NCBI GenBank assembly: GCA_002256485.1 | Contig: NNSG01000006.1 | Coordinates: forward strand, 62,001 to 126,000 | Direction: 5' to 3' | Length of the DNA: 64,000 nt | DNA from: Fidelibacterota bacterium 408169 | GTDB lineage: Bacteria; Fidelibacterota; Marinisomatia; Marinisomatales; TCS55 | Shown here: one piece after another, positions 1 to 10,532 of the stretch | How the letters are laid out: the number at the start of each line of letters is the position of its first letter | Position numbering within the stretch: the first letter of the stretch is position 1 | The notes under the pieces: model-generated | What the model was told of the DNA's origin: nothing | What the model saw: only the letters and a program-made list of their open reading frames with translations | Database searches by the model: none | Program-made: the position numbers and the translations under genes

Positions 1-277
1 TTGGGCAGAAACACGCATCGCAAACAGCATCATATACCCATTCTGTATATACATGATACATTTTTACACCCTGCGCTTCATAGTAATCTGTAAATATCTT
101 TAATTGTTCGTCTTCATCATGGGGATAGTCTTCATAATCGTGCGTTTCAAGCCATGCTGCGTCCTACGGGTTACCAAGGCATTGGATAGGCTCAATGTAA
201 ACAATGTCTTTTTCAGTCCCATTATTACAGGACACAATTATCAGCAACGAGATAATAATGAATGAAATATTATTCAT
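1..277 (-). pseudogene. Putative lipoprotein, interrupted by in-frame TAG and cut by window edge
   Basis: Not in the ORF track. Reading the minus strand from the ATG at 277 gives a lipoprotein signal peptide (MNNISFIIISLLIIVSC, lipobox Cys at residue 17), then a short acidic region, CLGNP, a TAG at codon 38 (164-166), and the same frame stays open to the window edge (DAAWLETHDYEDY, later YHVYTEWVYDAVCDACFC). The Cys-rich downstream part keeps gene-like composition, so a single nonsense change, possibly TGG to TAG in an NPW-like context, is the simplest reading. A base-call error or a non-standard decoding event is also possible. The 3' end lies outside the window. Function unknown; probably an exported or outer-membrane-anchored small Cys-rich protein. 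Confidence 0.55.
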
Positions 278-343
278 AAAAACAGCATTTTTGTTAGCTT
301 CAGTGAAAATTAAAATAAAATACTAAATAATCAAAATCAAGAA

Positions 344-901
344 TCAAGCCGAACCGCCCAATCCGGAAAATTCAGACATGTCTATGCCAAAGGATTTAGT
401 CGCCAAATCCCACATAAATTTTTCATCAGAATTAAATATAAAGTCCTGAGTTGTATGCTGCAAAAGCCAGTCGCCATTTTCAATTTCTGCTTCCAACTGG
501 TATTGTGCCCAGCCGGCATGGCCCAATAAAAGTTTAGAATGTTTAGGACCTTTCTTTTCTGCTATTTCCGTAATAATAGTTTTATTGCTGGTTAATGAAA
601 AATCTTCCCCGATTGCTATAGTGCTTTCTGTTTCATAATCAGCTGAATGCAAAACGATACCACGCTCTACAAGAACCGGACCACCAAAATAAACATCAGG
701 AACCAATTTCAATATATCATCATCTTCCGGGAAAAAATCAGAGAACAAATCTTGAAGTTCCGGGGTTTCAAAAGGTTTGTTAACTATAAAGCCCAAAGCG
801 CCGTCTTTATTATGTTCACAAATAAACACAACAGCACGGCCGAAATAAGGATCCTGCATGTGAGGCATGGATATAATGATTTGATTTTTTAATGACGCCA
901 T
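344..901 (-). CDS. yqgE: YqgE/AlgH family protein (UPF0301)
   Basis: A 185-residue protein, the usual length of the UPF0301/AlgH family. The diagnostic N-terminal block is present (ISMPHMQDPYFGRAVVFICEHN, followed by GALGFIVNKP), and the second conserved block GHAGWAQYQLEAEI lies near residue 127. No signal peptide or membrane segment is visible, so it should be cytoplasmic. The biochemical role of the family is unsettled; AlgH was named for an effect on alginate regulation in Pseudomonas. It is transcribed away from uvrA, sharing a 170 bp divergent region that holds two palindromes. The start at 901 is the first ATG that includes the conserved ISMPHM block. Confidence 0.9.
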   Translation of the reverse strand: MASLKNQIIISMPHMQDPYFGRAVVFICEHNKDGALGFIVNKPFETPELQDLFSDFFPEDDDILKLVPDVYFGGPVLVERGIVLHSADYETESTIAIGEDFSLTSNKTIITEIAEKKGPKHSKLLLGHAGWAQYQLEAEIENGDWLLQHTTQDFIFNSDEKFMWDLATKSFGIDMSEFSGLGGSA

Positions 902-1002
902 TGATTAAATGTAAGGTTTTTGAGATATTGAAACAAGTTGGTTATTGGTTGCTGGTCTATTTGGACAGCCACCCACCAACTCCCAGTAAGATAAATGTAA
1001 AT

Positions 1003-1017
1003 CGTTTTATGAAAACG
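1003..1017. promoter_or_regulatory. Palindrome CGTTTT-ATG-AAAACG in yqgE/uvrA divergent region
   Basis: A perfect 6-3-6 inverted repeat between the divergently transcribed yqgE and uvrA. It could be half of the control region for either gene or a short RNA hairpin. No matching regulator is known to me, so function is inference only. Confidence 0.35.
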
Positions 1018-1042
1018 GCTGAATAGTATGTAAATTCTAGGC

Positions 1043-1060
1043 TGTCATTTCGAAATGACA
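1043..1060. promoter_or_regulatory. Perfect 18-bp palindrome just upstream of uvrA
   Basis: TGTCATTTCGAAATGACA is a perfect 18-base palindrome ending 11 bases before the uvrA ATG. Its position suits a repressor operator, and uvrA is commonly under SOS (LexA) control, so a lineage-specific LexA box is one reading. The alternative is a dispersed TGTCATTTCGA-type noncoding repeat of the sort seen in FCB-group genomes. The sequence alone does not decide between them. Confidence 0.45.
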
Positions 1061-1071
1061 AAAACGGTATT

Positions 1072-3909
1072 ATGAAGCAAGATAAAATCATCATAAAGGG
1101 TGCCCGCCAGCACAATCTCAAGAATATTGACCTAGAGATACCACGCAATAAATTAGTGGTCATTACTGGTTTGTCCGGCTCGGGGAAATCATCTCTGGCC
1201 TTTGACACCATCTATGCTGAAGGACAACGGCGGTATGTGGAATCACTGTCATCCTACGCCCGCCAATTTCTTGGGCTAATGGAAAAGCCGGATATGGATA
1301 CAATTGAAGGATTATCTCCCGCTATCTCCATCGAACAAAAAGCTTCAGCGCGCAATCCAAGATCTACGGTAGGAACCGTTACAGAAATTCATGATTATTT
1401 ACGATTACTTTATGCACATATTGGTAAACCCCATTGCTGGATATGCAGCCGTCCTATTCAAAAACAAACAGTTCAGCAGATTGTTGATGCCATTTGCAAA
1501 TTTAAAATTGGGACCAAGTTTTTTGTATTGGCTCCGGTTGTACGTGGACGCAAAGGTCTTCATAAAGGCGTATTTGAAGAAATTAAAAAAGAAGGCTTTC
1601 TCCGTACCCGAGTCGATGGAAAAGTGTATGGTATCGATGACAAGATTGAACTAGAGAAAAATAAGAAACATACCATCGAAGTGGTGGTTGATCGACTCAT
1701 TATTGAAGGAGATTACAGAGAGCGATTAACCGAATCCATAGAACTTGCACTAAAGATTGGTTCCGGGTTAGTCATCATTCAAGAATTGCCTAAAACGGAT
1801 CATTTATTCAGCGAACATTTTGCCTGTCCACACTGTGAAGTATCATTGGAAGAATTGTCTCCCCGTATGTTTTCTTTCAATTCACCCTACGGTGCCTGTC
1901 CCCATTGCGACGGCTTGGGTTCCCACATGGAAATTGACCCGGAACTTATTGTCCCGGACAAAACCAAGTCCATTATTCAAGGAGCTGTTGCCCCCTTGGG
2001 TGAACAGCCCCGGGGAAATTGGTACGGCAGTATTTTAAAAAGCCTGGCCCGCCATTATGATTTCAGGTTTACCACACCCTGGATGAAATTAGACAAAAAA
2101 GTTCGTGAAATGCTCTTATACGGTTCCGGGTCAAAACAAATGAAGATGTCCTATTCTTCCAAGCGTTGGTCAGGAACGTATACAGGCGGCTGGGAAGGAG
2201 CAATTCCGAATTTAATGCGTCGTTATAAGCAGACAAAATCTGGACATATACAAAACTGGATTGAACAATTTATGAGTATGCGCCCATGCCCGGAATGCAA
2301 TGGTGCACGTCTGCGTATTGAAAGCCGTTCCGTATTTATCAATGAAAAGAGCTTGGGGGACATAGCTTCCTTATCAATTAAAGGTGCTCTGCACTTTTTT
2401 GAAAATATTCAGCTCACAAAAACAGAAACCAAAATTGCTGAACAAATACTGAAAGAAGTTAAAAATAGATTGGGCTTTTTAGTCAATGTTGGTTTGAATT
2501 ACCTTACTATTGATCGATCCGCCACAACACTCTCCGGAGGGGAAGCACAACGTATTCGATTGGCCACACAAATCGGTTCCCAGCTCGTAGGAGTTTTATA
2601 TATTTTAGATGAACCGTCCATCGGTTTACACCCCAGAGACAATGCCCGATTATTAAACACATTACAAACGTTGCGCAATCTAGGTAATACCATTCTTGTG
2701 GTTGAACACGATAGGGAAACCATGGAGTCTGCTGACCAAGTGATTGATTTAGGGCCCGGCGCCGGTGAACACGGTGGCGAAGTCATTTATTCCGGTTCAC
2801 CAAAACAACTTTTGAAATGCAGTGATTCCATAACAGGATTATATTTATCCGGACGCCGCAAAATTCCCATTCCAAAAATTCGCCGAAACGGCAATGGAAA
2901 AGTTCTAACATTATTAGGTGCTCGAGGAAATAATTTGAAAAATCTGGATGTATCTTTTCCATTGGGGAAAATGGTGGTTGTTACCGGTGTATCCGGTAGT
3001 GGTAAAAGTACTCTAGTGAATGAAACACTATTCCCCATTTTACATAAAGAACTGAATAATGCCCGATCATATCCACTACCCTATAATGAGGTGAGCGGTT
3101 TGAAATATTTGGATAAAGTTGTGGATATTGATCAAAAACCCATCGGCCGCACACCCCGCTCAAATCCCGCAACCTATACAGGTGTCTTTACCTTTATTCG
3201 CGACTTGTTTGCACAATTACCGGAATCCAAAATTCGGGGCTATAAACCGGGGCGATTTTCATTCAACGTTAAAGGCGGTCGGTGTGAATCCTGCGAAGGT
3301 GATGGTATAATAAAGATTGAAATGAATTTTCTCCCCGATGTTTATGTTACATGCGAAGTGTGCAAAGGAGCGCGCTATAACAGAGAAACACTGGAAATTA
3401 TGTATAAAGGAAAAACAGTCGCTGATGTTTTAAGCATGTCGGTGGAGGAAGCGTTAACCTTTTTTGAAAATATTCCTTCTGTAAAGAAAAAATTATCTAC
3501 GTTGTTTAAGGTGGGGCTTGGTTATATACGTTTGGGACAACAGGCGACAACTTTATCCGGCGGAGAAGCCCAACGAGTAAAACTGGCCACAGAACTTTCC
3601 CGGGTCAGCAGAGACCGAACGCTATATATTTTGGATGAACCCACAACAGGTTTGCATTTTGAAGATGTGAAGATGCTTCTGGCCGTGTTACAGCGATTGA
3701 TTGAAAAAGGCAACACAGTGATTGTTATTGAACATAATATGGATGTCATTAAATCTGCAGATTGGATCATTGATCTTGGTCCGGAAGGCGGCGATGAGGG
3801 TGGAGAATTAATCTTTGCAGGAACACCTGAGGATTTGAGTGGTGAGAAATCCTCTTATACCGGCACATTTTTAAAAACAACATTGAATAGCAGAAAAAAT
3901 GGAGATTAA
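1072..3909 (+). CDS. uvrA: UvrABC excinuclease subunit A
   Basis: DNA damage sensor of nucleotide excision repair; a dimeric ABC ATPase that loads UvrB onto lesions. At 945 residues it is full length. The first Walker A is GLSGSGKS (33-40) and the second GVSGSGKS (about 640). Both ABC signatures LSGGEAQR (about 487 and 828) and both Walker B blocks ([30 protein letters not shown]) are intact. Zinc-binding pairs CPHC...CPHC, CPEC and CESC...CEVC are visible. The typical start-proximal [19 protein letters not shown] supports the ATG at 1072. The 3' end overlaps the transketolase start by 11 nt. A perfect palindrome immediately upstream may be an SOS-type operator. Confidence 0.98.
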   Translation: MKQDKIIIKGARQHNLKNIDLEIPRNKLVVITGLSGSGKSSLAFDTIYAEGQRRYVESLSSYARQFLGLMEKPDMDTIEGLSPAISIEQKASARNPRSTVGTVTEIHDYLRLLYAHIGKPHCWICSRPIQKQTVQQIVDAICKFKIGTKFFVLAPVVRGRKGLHKGVFEEIKKEGFLRTRVDGKVYGIDDKIELEKNKKHTIEVVVDRLIIEGDYRERLTESIELALKIGSGLVIIQELPKTDHLFSEHFACPHCEVSLEELSPRMFSFNSPYGACPHCDGLGSHMEIDPELIVPDKTKSIIQGAVAPLGEQPRGNWYGSILKSLARHYDFRFTTPWMKLDKKVREMLLYGSGSKQMKMSYSSKRWSGTYTGGWEGAIPNLMRRYKQTKSGHIQNWIEQFMSMRPCPECNGARLRIESRSVFINEKSLGDIASLSIKGALHFFENIQLTKTETKIAEQILKEVKNRLGFLVNVGLNYLTIDRSATTLSGGEAQRIRLATQIGSQLVGVLYILDEPSIGLHPRDNARLLNTLQTLRNLGNTILVVEHDRETMESADQVIDLGPGAGEHGGEVIYSGSPKQLLKCSDSITGLYLSGRRKIPIPKIRRNGNGKVLTLLGARGNNLKNLDVSFPLGKMVVVTGVSGSGKSTLVNETLFPILHKELNNARSYPLPYNEVSGLKYLDKVVDIDQKPIGRTPRSNPATYTGVFTFIRDLFAQLPESKIRGYKPGRFSFNVKGGRCESCEGDGIIKIEMNFLPDVYVTCEVCKGARYNRETLEIMYKGKTVADVLSMSVEEALTFFENIPSVKKKLSTLFKVGLGYIRLGQQATTLSGGEAQRVKLATELSRVSRDRTLYILDEPTTGLHFEDVKMLLAVLQRLIEKGNTVIVIEHNMDVIKSADWIIDLGPEGGDEGGELIFAGTPEDLSGEKSSYTGTFLKTTLNSRKNGD

Positions 3910-6238
3910 AATAAATATGAAAACACCACAGGAATTAAAAAATGTATTCCCTTACTGGGAAATCACAAAAGACCTTATTGATCAATGTATTGATATAATG
4001 CTGAACCTGAGCCAGAGCGGGCACCCGGGCGGCTCCCGTTCAAAGGTACACGGCATGGTTGCCACATTACTGTCCGGTGCAATGCGTTGGGATATTCGTG
4101 AAGCCGGTAAACCCTTTGCCGATCGCTATGTACTGGTGGCTGGTCATGCTAATCCGGTTGTTTATGCCGCGCTGGCTGTGCTGAATGAAGCTATGCGCAT
4201 TAAGTATAATCAAACAGGGGATAAAAAATATCAGCATTTTAAAGGCAAGAAGTATCAACTTGTTTGGGAAGACTTGCTTACATTGCGCCGTAATGGCGGT
4301 CTACCAGGCCATGCGGAAATGGAAGGCAAAACACTCTTTTTTAAATTTAATACGGGTCCAAGTGGGCACGGTTCACCTGCAGCTGCGGGTGAAGCATTGG
4401 CGTTAAAGTTTGCAAAAGCACCGGAAGTAAAGGTGTTTGCTTTTGAAGGGGAAGGCGGTTTTACAGCCGGCGCTTCCCACGAAACAATCAATTCAGCTTG
4501 GGGGTTGGGATTGGGCAATTTGGTGTATTTCCTGGATTGGAATGATTTTGGAATTGATGCTCGGCCCTTTAGCTCTATTATGTACGGCACCCCGGAAGAC
4601 TGGTTTGGTTCACATGGCTGGCATGTGGAAGGAACCATGGATGGAGAAGATTGGGAATTACTAACAAAAGCCTTTTATAAACTGTTAGTGGAAAATGCTA
4701 ACCCCGACCAGCCCAAGGTGCTCTATGCCAGAATGCGCAAAGGACGGGGATATCATAAATTTGATCACACCAGCCACGGTGCTGCCCATAAACGAAATTC
4801 TGAATTGTTCTGGAAAACCAAAAGTGAATTTGCTGAAAAGTATAACGTAAAATTTGATTGTTTCGGAGAAGCGGCACCTGAAACCCGGGATGAGCAATTG
4901 ACCCAGGCCAATTCGCTTTTCAATACTGTTTTTTCTGTTATGGAAAACAACCAGGCATTGATAGACTATTTGGCAGATACGTTGGTTGAAATTGGAGATT
5001 CAGTACCCAACGAAATTGACTCTTGTCGTGTGAGTGTAAAAAATCCAATCACAGATAAATCCATATTCAATATTAACTCTTTGCCGGATGACCTTTTTGT
5101 TCAGCCGGGAGAAAAGGCGCCCAACCGTGTAGGCTTTTCTAAATATGCCAGTTACATTAATACGATTGCTGAAAAGGAATACGGTCGCCCTTTGGTGATT
5201 GCCATGAGCGCTGACTTGGCTGATTCCACCAATATATCAGGTTTCGCCAAAGAATGGGATGGGGACGGGAATCATGGTTTTTATAATAAGGATACAAATA
5301 CGGACAGTCCTTTAATGCCCCAGGGAATTACAGAATTCACCAATGCGGGGATGATGGCGGGACTGGCAACGGTTAACTTCAGCCCAGATGTATACAAAGA
5401 CTTCAATGGTTTTTACGGAGCCATGAGTACGTATGGCTCTTTCAGCTATTTGAAATACGGCCCTTTAAGGTTGTTCAGTCAAATTGCCCAGGATTCAGAC
5501 TTTAAAGTAGGAAAACTTATTTGGGTTGTTGGGCATTCTGGGCCGGAAACAGCGGAAGATAGTCGCACACACTTTGGTATTTTTTCTCCGGGGGTAACGC
5601 AGCTTTTTCCTGATGGACACATTGTAAACATTCATCCCTGGGAACACAATGAAGTTGCCCCGGCTTTGGCAGCAGCATTTAATACGGATATACCAATTAT
5701 TGGTTTGCATTTGACACGCCCCGCTATAACAATCCCCGATCGTAAAGCGCTTGGCATTGCATCATATTTTGATTCGGCAAAAGGCGCTTATATAATTAAG
5801 GATTATGATAAAGATAAAGAAAAGGAAGGAGTGGTCATCGTTCGCGGTACCAGTTCCACAAATTCTATTGTAGAATTGCTGCCGAGGATCAAGGAAGAAG
5901 GACCTAATATTAAAATTGTCTCCGCAATATCCTGGGAGTTATTCCAAAGACAAAGTACAGAATACCGTAACAGAATTATTGCTCTAGAGGAATGGCACGA
6001 TGCCATGGTTATCACCAATGGCGCAAAACGATTAATGCAAAAATGGATGGCCAATAAAACGATTGAAAAGTATTCACTGTCATCCGATTGGGATAATCGC
6101 TGGAGAACCGGTGGATCGGTAGACGAAATTGTGGATGAAGCTCATTTGTCGCCACGATGGATATGGAAAGGAATAACCAAATTTACTGCTGATCGTAAAG
6201 ATCGGTTGGATGCAATTCGCGGAGAAATCCCTGCATAA
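3899..6238 (+). CDS. Divergent transketolase-like thiamine diphosphate enzyme
   Basis: A 779-residue thiamine diphosphate enzyme with transketolase layout: N-terminal cofactor domain, central pyrimidine-binding domain (about 400-600) and C-terminal domain. Family motifs are recognisable but altered: [45 protein letters not shown], and a ThDP/metal motif reading EGEGG...[16 protein letters not shown], where the usual GDG is GEG (about residue 183). It is longer than ordinary transketolases (about 660 residues). Together these point to a paralogous subfamily whose substrate is uncertain; classical transketolase activity in the pentose phosphate pathway is only the default. The start at 3899 overlaps uvrA; an in-frame ATG at 3917 (MKTPQEL) is an equally good alternative. 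Confidence 0.85.
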   Translation: MEIKINMKTPQELKNVFPYWEITKDLIDQCIDIMLNLSQSGHPGGSRSKVHGMVATLLSGAMRWDIREAGKPFADRYVLVAGHANPVVYAALAVLNEAMRIKYNQTGDKKYQHFKGKKYQLVWEDLLTLRRNGGLPGHAEMEGKTLFFKFNTGPSGHGSPAAAGEALALKFAKAPEVKVFAFEGEGGFTAGASHETINSAWGLGLGNLVYFLDWNDFGIDARPFSSIMYGTPEDWFGSHGWHVEGTMDGEDWELLTKAFYKLLVENANPDQPKVLYARMRKGRGYHKFDHTSHGAAHKRNSELFWKTKSEFAEKYNVKFDCFGEAAPETRDEQLTQANSLFNTVFSVMENNQALIDYLADTLVEIGDSVPNEIDSCRVSVKNPITDKSIFNINSLPDDLFVQPGEKAPNRVGFSKYASYINTIAEKEYGRPLVIAMSADLADSTNISGFAKEWDGDGNHGFYNKDTNTDSPLMPQGITEFTNAGMMAGLATVNFSPDVYKDFNGFYGAMSTYGSFSYLKYGPLRLFSQIAQDSDFKVGKLIWVVGHSGPETAEDSRTHFGIFSPGVTQLFPDGHIVNIHPWEHNEVAPALAAAFNTDIPIIGLHLTRPAITIPDRKALGIASYFDSAKGAYIIKDYDKDKEKEGVVIVRGTSSTNSIVELLPRIKEEGPNIKIVSAISWELFQRQSTEYRNRIIALEEWHDAMVITNGAKRLMQKWMANKTIEKYSLSSDWDNRWRTGGSVDEIVDEAHLSPRWIWKGITKFTADRKDRLDAIRGEIPA

Positions 6239-6248
6239 AATTCAAAAA

Positions 6249-6282
6249 TTTGACGACCCCCCATTCATTTTTGTACCTTTCG
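6249..6282 (+). promoter_or_regulatory. Possible FCB-type promoter for ruvB
   Basis: TTTG (6249-6252), 21 bases, then TAccTTTc (6274-6281) resembles the TTTG / TAnnTTTG promoter described for Bacteroidetes sigma factors. It lies in the 86-bp gap between the transketolase and ruvB. The spacing is slightly longer than usual and the final G is off by one, so this is tentative. Confidence 0.3.
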
Positions 6283-6324
6283 TGGCTCAATTAGCATGGA
6301 TTACGATCAATTCATTACCTTTTT

Positions 6325-7350
6325 ATGACTGAAATTCACATAACAGATCCCACTCCCCTCGAAGAAGACATTATTGTTGAAAAATCTTTACGCCCAGAAA
6401 AATTCCATGAATTTATTGGCCAGAATGAAATTGTAGACAATTTGAAGTTGTATATTGAAGCGGCCAATAATCGTAAGGAATCTTTGGATCATGTACTGTT
6501 GTTTGGACCCCCGGGACTTGGTAAAACAACACTGGCAAATATTATTTCCAAAGAATTAAGTGTTAGTTTAAAACAATCTTCTGGACCAGTCCTTGAACGC
6601 GCAGGTGATTTAGCAGGCGTATTGACAAATCTAATGGGAAGGGATGTATTTTTTATTGATGAGATACACCGGTTGAATTCAGTCGTTGAGGAATATTTAT
6701 ACTCAGCTATGGAAGATTACCGAATTGAAATTATGATCGACAAGGGTCCCAGCGCCCGCAGTGTGCAACTGAATGTGGAGCCCTTTACGTTGATTGGCGC
6801 AACAACACGGTTGGGAAATCTTACATCTCCATTGCGGGATCGTTTTGGTGTTGTGTTGCGTGTGGATTTTTATAATGCAGAAGACCTGTTTCATATTATC
6901 AGGCGTTCTGCAGAAATCCTTGAAGTGGATATTGACGATGGCGGCGCAAAAGAATTAGCACACCGCAGCCGGGGCACACCACGGATTGCAAACCGCATTT
7001 TACGTCGAGCTCGGGATTATGCAGAAGTGAAAGCCAATGGTAAAATTGATGCAACTGTCGCCAAAGAAGCACTGGACGGAATGGGGATTGATATTCATGG
7101 TTTAGATGATATGGACCGCCGTATTCTGATAGCACTTATTGATCAATTTAAAGGTGGTCCTGTAGGTGTTGGTTCTCTGTCCGTTGCAGTGAGTGAAGAC
7201 GCATCGACACTGGAAGACGTCTATGAACCTTATTTAATTAAAGAAGGGTTTATTCAGCGAACATCAAGAGGACGTATTGCCCAAGAAAAAGCATTTAAAC
7301 TTTTAAACAGAACATTTAATTCAAAAATACAACAGAGGTTATTTAAATGA
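6325..7350 (+). CDS. ruvB: Holliday junction branch migration helicase RuvB
   Basis: AAA+ hexameric motor that drives branch migration with RuvA during recombination and repair. The 341-residue length is standard. Walker A is GPPGLGKT (61-68), Walker [11 protein letters not shown], sensor 1 [11 protein letters not shown], the arginine-finger region SPLRDRFG, and the C-terminal winged helix contains [12 protein letters not shown]. The N-terminal [12 protein letters not shown] block is typical. It overlaps queA by 4 nt (ATGA), a frequent pairing in bacteria. ruvA and ruvC are not in this window. Confidence 0.98.
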   Translation: MTEIHITDPTPLEEDIIVEKSLRPEKFHEFIGQNEIVDNLKLYIEAANNRKESLDHVLLFGPPGLGKTTLANIISKELSVSLKQSSGPVLERAGDLAGVLTNLMGRDVFFIDEIHRLNSVVEEYLYSAMEDYRIEIMIDKGPSARSVQLNVEPFTLIGATTRLGNLTSPLRDRFGVVLRVDFYNAEDLFHIIRRSAEILEVDIDDGGAKELAHRSRGTPRIANRILRRARDYAEVKANGKIDATVAKEALDGMGIDIHGLDDMDRRILIALIDQFKGGPVGVGSLSVAVSEDASTLEDVYEPYLIKEGFIQRTSRGRIAQEKAFKLLNRTFNSKIQQRLFK

Positions 7351-8399
7351 TAAATAAAAAGAAAAAGTACAAACTGGCAGATTTTGATTATCTTTTGCCG
7401 GAAAAATATATTGCCCAATATCCTGCAAAACGTCGGGACTTGTCCAAAATGATGGTAGTGGATAAAAACACAGGTGAAATTGAACATAAAACATTTTCAA
7501 ATATGGTTGAGTATTTTCGTAAAAATGACTTAATTATTATGAACAATACAAAAGTGTTTCCAGCTCGGCTCTATGCAAGCAAAGATAAGACAGAAGCTAC
7601 TGTAGAAGTGTTTCTTCTGCGGGAATTGGAAAATGAGTTGTGGGAAGTAATGGTTCGTCCGGCACGGAAAGTACGCATCGGCAACAAACTCATGTTTGCT
7701 AAAAATGTTTTTTGCGATGTTATAGACAATACAATTTCCGGAGGACGTGTGGTGCGCTTTGAATATACTGGCAAAAATTTCTACGATATTATTGACCGTA
7801 TAGGAACATCCCCTTTACCTCCCTACATTAAACGACCTGCCGAAGCAAAAGACAAGATTCGATTTCAAACGGTTTATGCTGATGAACGTGGAGCTGTTGC
7901 GGCTCCCACTGCCGGGCTTCATTTTACCAAAGGGGTGATGAAACGCCTGCAGGACAAAGGTGTTAAAATAGCGTACACAACGCTGCATATCGGATTAGGG
8001 ACGTTTCGTCCGGTTCAAGTTGAAGACCTGAACCGCCACCAAATGGATTCAGAATATTTTGAAGTGTCCCCAAAAACTGCCTTGGCAATCAATGAAACGA
8101 AGAAAAAGCGGCGAAAGGTGTATGCTGTGGGAACATCGACAGTAAGGGCGTTGGAAACGGTTGCTGTATCGGGTTTTCAGGTATCACCTAAAAGGGGATG
8201 GACTGACAAGTTTATTTATCCGCCATATAACTTTAAAATGGTGGACGGGATCATTACCAATTTTCACCAGCCGAAAAGCACATTACTCATGATGATATCA
8301 GCCTTTTCTGAAAGGGATATTATTATGAAAGCTTACCGGGAAGCCAAGAAGAACGATTACCGCTTTCTGAGCTACGGCGATGCAATGTTCTTAAAATAA
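7347..8399 (+). CDS. queA: S-adenosylmethionine:tRNA ribosyltransferase-isomerase
   Basis: Queuosine pathway enzyme that transfers and isomerises the ribose of AdoMet onto preQ1 at the wobble base of GUN-anticodon tRNAs, giving epoxyqueuosine. The 350 residues are full length. Family blocks seen: [20 protein letters not shown] at the N-terminus, [35 protein letters not shown] and [17 protein letters not shown] near the C-terminus. It overlaps ruvB by 4 nt upstream and ispD by one base downstream, so translation is probably coupled. Confidence 0.97.
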   Translation: MINKKKKYKLADFDYLLPEKYIAQYPAKRRDLSKMMVVDKNTGEIEHKTFSNMVEYFRKNDLIIMNNTKVFPARLYASKDKTEATVEVFLLRELENELWEVMVRPARKVRIGNKLMFAKNVFCDVIDNTISGGRVVRFEYTGKNFYDIIDRIGTSPLPPYIKRPAEAKDKIRFQTVYADERGAVAAPTAGLHFTKGVMKRLQDKGVKIAYTTLHIGLGTFRPVQVEDLNRHQMDSEYFEVSPKTALAINETKKKRRKVYAVGTSTVRALETVAVSGFQVSPKRGWTDKFIYPPYNFKMVDGIITNFHQPKSTLLMMISAFSERDIIMKAYREAKKNDYRFLSYGDAMFLK

Positions 8400-9067
8400 T
8401 GTCATCTGCGTTGAAAGCAGGTGCTGTTATTGCCGCCGCCGGAATGGGAAACCGTTTTGGTGAAAAAAAACAGTTTAAACTGTTGGGCCGACGACCACTC
8501 CTCTTTCATACTTTAACCCCATTTCTGGAATGTGATGATATTTCTGAAATAGTGGTGGTGGTTCCACAGGAAGACCTTGAAAAAATAAAACGTGAAATCG
8601 CTTCCTTTACATCGGCAAAACTAGTAAAAGTTGTATCAGGTGGACAACGAAGACAGGATTCCGTATTGAATGGGTGCAATGCATTATCAGAAAAAGTTTC
8701 AATCATAGCTGTCCATGATGCTGCCCGGCCCTTTGTAACGTCCGAATTGATCAAATCCACCATTGATGGATGCAATGGCGTGGATGGCTGTATTGCTGCG
8801 ATCCCCTCTCAAGACACGGTGAAGCAAGTGAAGGGAGATCAAATTCAAAAAACATTAGATCGGAATTCCATTTGGCTGGCCCAAACACCTCAAACATTTC
8901 ATAGGGATATTTTGGTTAGCGCACTTCAGCAGGATATAGACTCCACCGATGAAGCATCCATGGTGGAAGCGGCTGGTGGTACAGTAGTCGTAACAGAAGG
9001 ATCACCATCTAATTTTAAGATCACTACAAGTGATGATTGGGAATTAGCAGAGAAAATGCAATCATGA
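8399..9067 (+). CDS. ispD: 2-C-methyl-D-erythritol 4-phosphate cytidylyltransferase
   Basis: Third step of the MEP isoprenoid pathway: CTP plus MEP gives CDP-ME. The 222 residues match the family. The nucleotide-binding N-terminus AAAGMGNRFGEKKQFKLLGRRPLL carries the expected Gly-rich/Lys signature; VVSGGQRRQDSVLNG and VHDAARPFV are the other hallmark blocks, with the C-terminal NFKITTSDDWELAE. It shares an ATGA overlap with ispF and is followed by ispE, so three consecutive pathway genes sit together. Confidence 0.97.
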   Translation: MSSALKAGAVIAAAGMGNRFGEKKQFKLLGRRPLLFHTLTPFLECDDISEIVVVVPQEDLEKIKREIASFTSAKLVKVVSGGQRRQDSVLNGCNALSEKVSIIAVHDAARPFVTSELIKSTIDGCNGVDGCIAAIPSQDTVKQVKGDQIQKTLDRNSIWLAQTPQTFHRDILVSALQQDIDSTDEASMVEAAGGTVVVTEGSPSNFKITTSDDWELAEKMQS

Positions 9068-9537
9068 TTAAAACAGGAATAGGCTACGACGTGCATCCCT
9101 TGGCAGAAGGTGAAACGCTTATTATAGGCGGAGTAAAAATTGACAGTCCCGTTGGTTCAGTTGGCCATTCCGATGGGGATGTGTTAATTCACGCCATGGT
9201 AGATGCATTATTGGGCGCAGCTAATTTGGGAGATATTGGTCAGCATTTCCCCAGTTCTGATAAGCGGTGGAAAGGAAAAGAAAGCATTCATTTCCTGGAG
9301 CACGCCATCAATTTAGTAAGAGAACAAGGGTTTGAAATCGACCACATTGACAGCACAATTATTTTGGAAGAACCGAAGTTAGTTGATATTATCCAGGAAA
9401 TGACATATAAGATATCTTATTCCCTTCAAATAGATGAAGCATCTGTATCTATCAAAGCCACCACAACGGATAAAATGGGATTTATAGGCCGGGGAGAAGG
9501 TGTGGGCGCGGTGGCTGTGGCTACCATTTCTAAATAA
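9064..9537 (+). CDS. ispF: 2-C-methyl-D-erythritol 2,4-cyclodiphosphate synthase
   Basis: Trimeric zinc enzyme that cyclises CDP-ME 2-phosphate to MEcPP in the MEP pathway. The ORF track extends to 9037, but the real start is the ATG at 9064 (MIKTGIGYDVHPL), which overlaps the ispD stop as ATGA and gives 157 residues, the normal length. Zinc ligands lie in GYDVHPL and near HSDGDVLIHAMVDALLG; the GDIGQHFP, ATTTDKMGF and GRGEGVGAVA blocks are intact. The order ispD-ispF-ispE implies co-transcription. Confidence 0.97.
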   Translation: MIKTGIGYDVHPLAEGETLIIGGVKIDSPVGSVGHSDGDVLIHAMVDALLGAANLGDIGQHFPSSDKRWKGKESIHFLEHAINLVREQGFEIDHIDSTIILEEPKLVDIIQEMTYKISYSLQIDEASVSIKATTTDKMGFIGRGEGVGAVAVATISK

Positions 9538-9557
9538 TTTTAAATAATGAATTCACA

Positions 9558-10403
9558 ATGGATTTGTTAACATTAAAATCACATGCAAAGGTGAATATTG
9601 GTCTACAGGTATTGGATCAACGTAAAGATGGTTTCCACAATATTCACACAATTTTTCAGGAATTGGATTTCCACGATACCGTTATTTTGGAAAAAATAGA
9701 TTTCGGATGTGAATTAACGTCAAACGACAAGGATTTTCCTCTGGATTCCACTAACACATGCACAAAAGCTTATGCGATTATTCTTGAGCAATTCCCTGAT
9801 TTGGGTGGAATTAAAATCCACGTTGAAAAAAACATTCCCCAGGGATCAGGGCTAGGCGGCGGATCCAGTAACGGTGCAACAGTGTTAAAAGGCATAAATG
9901 AGTTATATGAATTAGGTTTATCAGTTGCTGATTTGCAGGATATTGGAAAAAGATTAGGAGCAGATGTTCCTTTTTTCATTCGCGGAGGAATACAGCTTGG
10001 CGAAGGTATCGGAGAAAAACTATCACCCATAAATGTAAAAATAGATTTCTCGATTTTATTGGTTATTCCCCCTGTTTTTATCTCTACAGCATGGGCATAT
10101 AAAGAGCTTAAATATGGTTTGGAGGGAATAGTTGAAAAAGCTAAATTTGCCGACTTATTCAGAAGGGATATAATTCCTTTTGGGCTTTTTAAGAATGATT
10201 TTGAACGGATTGTTATTCCAGCACATCCAAAGATTGGTGAAATAAAGGATACTCTGTTAGAAAATGGAGCCACATTTGCTAGTCTGTCGGGCAGTGGTTC
10301 GACTGTGTTCGGAATGTTTGATGAAGACACTGCAGCAAAAGCAGCCGAGTCTGTTTTCTCGTCCAACTACCGAACCATCCTAACCCTTCCAATACACAGC
10401 TGA
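9558..10403 (+). CDS. ispE: 4-diphosphocytidyl-2-C-methyl-D-erythritol kinase
   Basis: GHMP-family kinase that phosphorylates CDP-ME at the 2-hydroxyl, between IspD and IspF in the MEP pathway. The 281 residues are standard. The substrate-binding N-terminus SHAKVNIGLQVLDQRKDGFH, the ATP loop IPQGSGLGGGSSNGATVL and the C-terminal SLSGSGSTVFG are all present, as is LGADVPFFIRGG. It is the last gene before tRNA-Gln, separated from the tRNA by only 22 bases. Confidence 0.97.
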   Translation: MDLLTLKSHAKVNIGLQVLDQRKDGFHNIHTIFQELDFHDTVILEKIDFGCELTSNDKDFPLDSTNTCTKAYAIILEQFPDLGGIKIHVEKNIPQGSGLGGGSSNGATVLKGINELYELGLSVADLQDIGKRLGADVPFFIRGGIQLGEGIGEKLSPINVKIDFSILLVIPPVFISTAWAYKELKYGLEGIVEKAKFADLFRRDIIPFGLFKNDFERIVIPAHPKIGEIKDTLLENGATFASLSGSGSTVFGMFDEDTAAKAAESVFSSNYRTILTLPIHS

Positions 10404-10425
10404 AATTAAATCCAAACAAACCCTT

Positions 10426-10496
10426 TGGGGCGTCGTCTAAGGGTAGGACACCTGGTTTTGGTCCAGGCAGTTGGGGTTCGAATCCCTGCGCCCCAG
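10426..10496 (+). tRNA. tRNA-Gln (anticodon TTG)
   Basis: Folds by eye into a full cloverleaf of 71 nt: acceptor TGGGGCG/CGCCCCA with discriminator G, D arm GTC-TAAGGGTAG-GAC, anticodon stem CCTGG/CCAGG with loop TTTTGGT (anticodon TTG at 10458-10460, reading CAA), a 4-base variable loop, and T arm TGGGG-TTCGAAT-CCCTG. The 3' CCA is not encoded (the gene is followed by GCAG). Pieces of its 3' half recur downstream; see the repeat entry. Confidence 0.96.
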
Positions 10497-10532
10497 CAGA
10501 AAGAATTAGGAGAATGGCAGATTTCCTGAAAT

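Noticed and set aside
4255-4638. 127-residue antisense ORF in the transketolase gene
   Set aside because: Overlaps conserved ThDP motifs of the real frame and shows no domain or start signal.
9770-10366. 198-residue antisense ORF opposite ispE
   Set aside because: Shadow of a clearly real gene; no family motif, Ser/Pro-rich composition typical of antisense frames.
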